From Neisseria perflava (lineage in GTDB: Bacteria; Pseudomonadota; Gammaproteobacteria; Burkholderiales; Neisseriaceae): a stretch of DNA of 64,000 nt. A program made the translations under genes and the position numbers. Shown one piece after another: positions 63,573-64,000 of this stretch; the first letter of the stretch is position 1, and each line of letters begins with the position of its first letter. The stretch lies in contig NZ_CP079818.1 in NCBI RefSeq assembly GCF_019334725.1, positions 620,001 through 684,000 of the forward strand, in the 5' to 3' direction. Under the pieces are notes generated by a model. It was not told the DNA's origin. It saw only the letters and a list, made by a program, of their open reading frames with translations, and made no database searches.

Positions 63573-64000
63573 TTATTGGGCTTTGCCCTGATAGGTGATT
63601 TGTTTCAGTGTCTCTTCTTGGTACAAGTCGCTGATGGGGACGGTATAGAAGAATTCGTTGCTGCGGACAAAGCGGTTGACCAAGTCTTTGTCAAGGTGGA
63701 GGACGTGGTGTCTCAGTTTGTTTAAGCCTTTGAATATCATGGTGTTCCAACGCATATAGCCGTCTGAATTGGGACGGATGTCGTTCATGGCATCAAGGGC
63801 GAGGAGTTTGCGGTTTTGCTCTTCTTTATCCAAAGGATGGGAATAAATGCTTTGGAAGTAAAACGGTTGCTCGGAGGGCGGCGGCAGGCTGAGGGAAGAC
63901 CCTACTTTGCCGATAGGGAAGTCGTCGCTCAGATAATGTATGGTGTGCAAAAACAGATTGCCGCGGCGGTAATCGATTTTACGCAGGGCTTCGATGGCGG
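63573..64000 (-). CDS. Unrecognised protein, C-terminal part (runs off window)
   Basis: The frame is open to the last base of the window, so at least 141 C-terminal residues are visible and the start lies outside. The sequence is soluble, with no membrane helix. It is rich in aromatic and charged residues (IDYRRGNLFLHTIHYLSDD, YMRWNTMIFKGLNKLRHHVLH). I do not recognise a family, and no catalytic motif is obvious. A DUS terminator follows its stop. Confidence 0.65.
   Translation of the reverse strand, partial: AIEALRKIDYRRGNLFLHTIHYLSDDFPIGKVGSSLSLPPPSEQPFYFQSIYSHPLDKEEQNRKLLALDAMNDIRPNSDGYMRWNTMIFKGLNKLRHHVLHLDKDLVNRFVRSNEFFYTVPISDLYQEETLKQITYQGKAQ

Overview
The window comes from a commensal Neisseria. 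The 12-base uptake sequence AGGCCGTCTGAA (the AG-DUS dialect) occurs throughout, often as inverted pairs after genes. The genes are typical of Neisseria: pilF/pilG/pilD, pilC, pilS/pilR, ftsA-ftsZ, split carA/carB, and tandem TonB receptors. The AG dialect and an apparently intact rpoN point away from N. meningitidis and N. gonorrhoeae and towards the subflava/flavescens/mucosa side of the genus. Species assignment is inference.

Layout. 1-2.2 kb: end of ftsA, then ftsZ. 2.2-9.6 kb (minus strand): ispH, lspA, glyQ, yacG, coaE and the type IV pilus core pilD, pilG, pilF. 9.9-11.8 kb: two tandem nucleotidyltransferases of the RlaP (RNA-repair-associated) type. 11.9-18.9 kb: carB and carA, separated by about 2.4 kb of accessory DNA holding an AT-rich membrane protein, repeats with mixed DUS dialects, a DUF559 protein and a SemiSWEET. 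19.2-22.7 kb: the pilus adhesin/assembly protein PilC. 23-26 kb: a LytTR regulator, gluQ and tal. 26.2-31.6 kb: kdsD-kdsC-lptC-lptA-lptB, rpoN and hpf, the classic LPS export and sigma-54 cluster. 31.6-33 kb: ampG.

33.1-35.4 kb is an AT-rich island without standard DUS. It holds a broken double-glycine-leader (bacteriocin-like) peptide gene, a small two-helix membrane protein that could be its immunity partner, and two tandem ferritins. The ferritins are followed by AAAGTGCGGT, the uptake signal of Haemophilus-type Pasteurellaceae, which suggests intergeneric transfer by natural transformation.

35.4-42.4 kb: pgi, a LacI regulator, a sugar transporter and parC. 42.4-48.2 kb: pilS-pilR, rsmJ, gpmA and dsbC. 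With the intact rpoN, PilSR could drive sigma-54 transcription of pilus genes. 48.3-54.4 kb: priA, a zinc-ribbon tail-anchored protein, erpA, an S24 repressor divergent from a small exported protein across an array of CTTAG sites, and argC. 54.4-61.5 kb: a candidate 73-nt small RNA, an SbmA/YddA-like ABC transporter and two TonB-dependent siderophore receptors. 61.8-64 kb: serB, lpxH and an unrecognised gene running off the window.

No tRNA, rRNA, CRISPR array or intact insertion sequence was seen.
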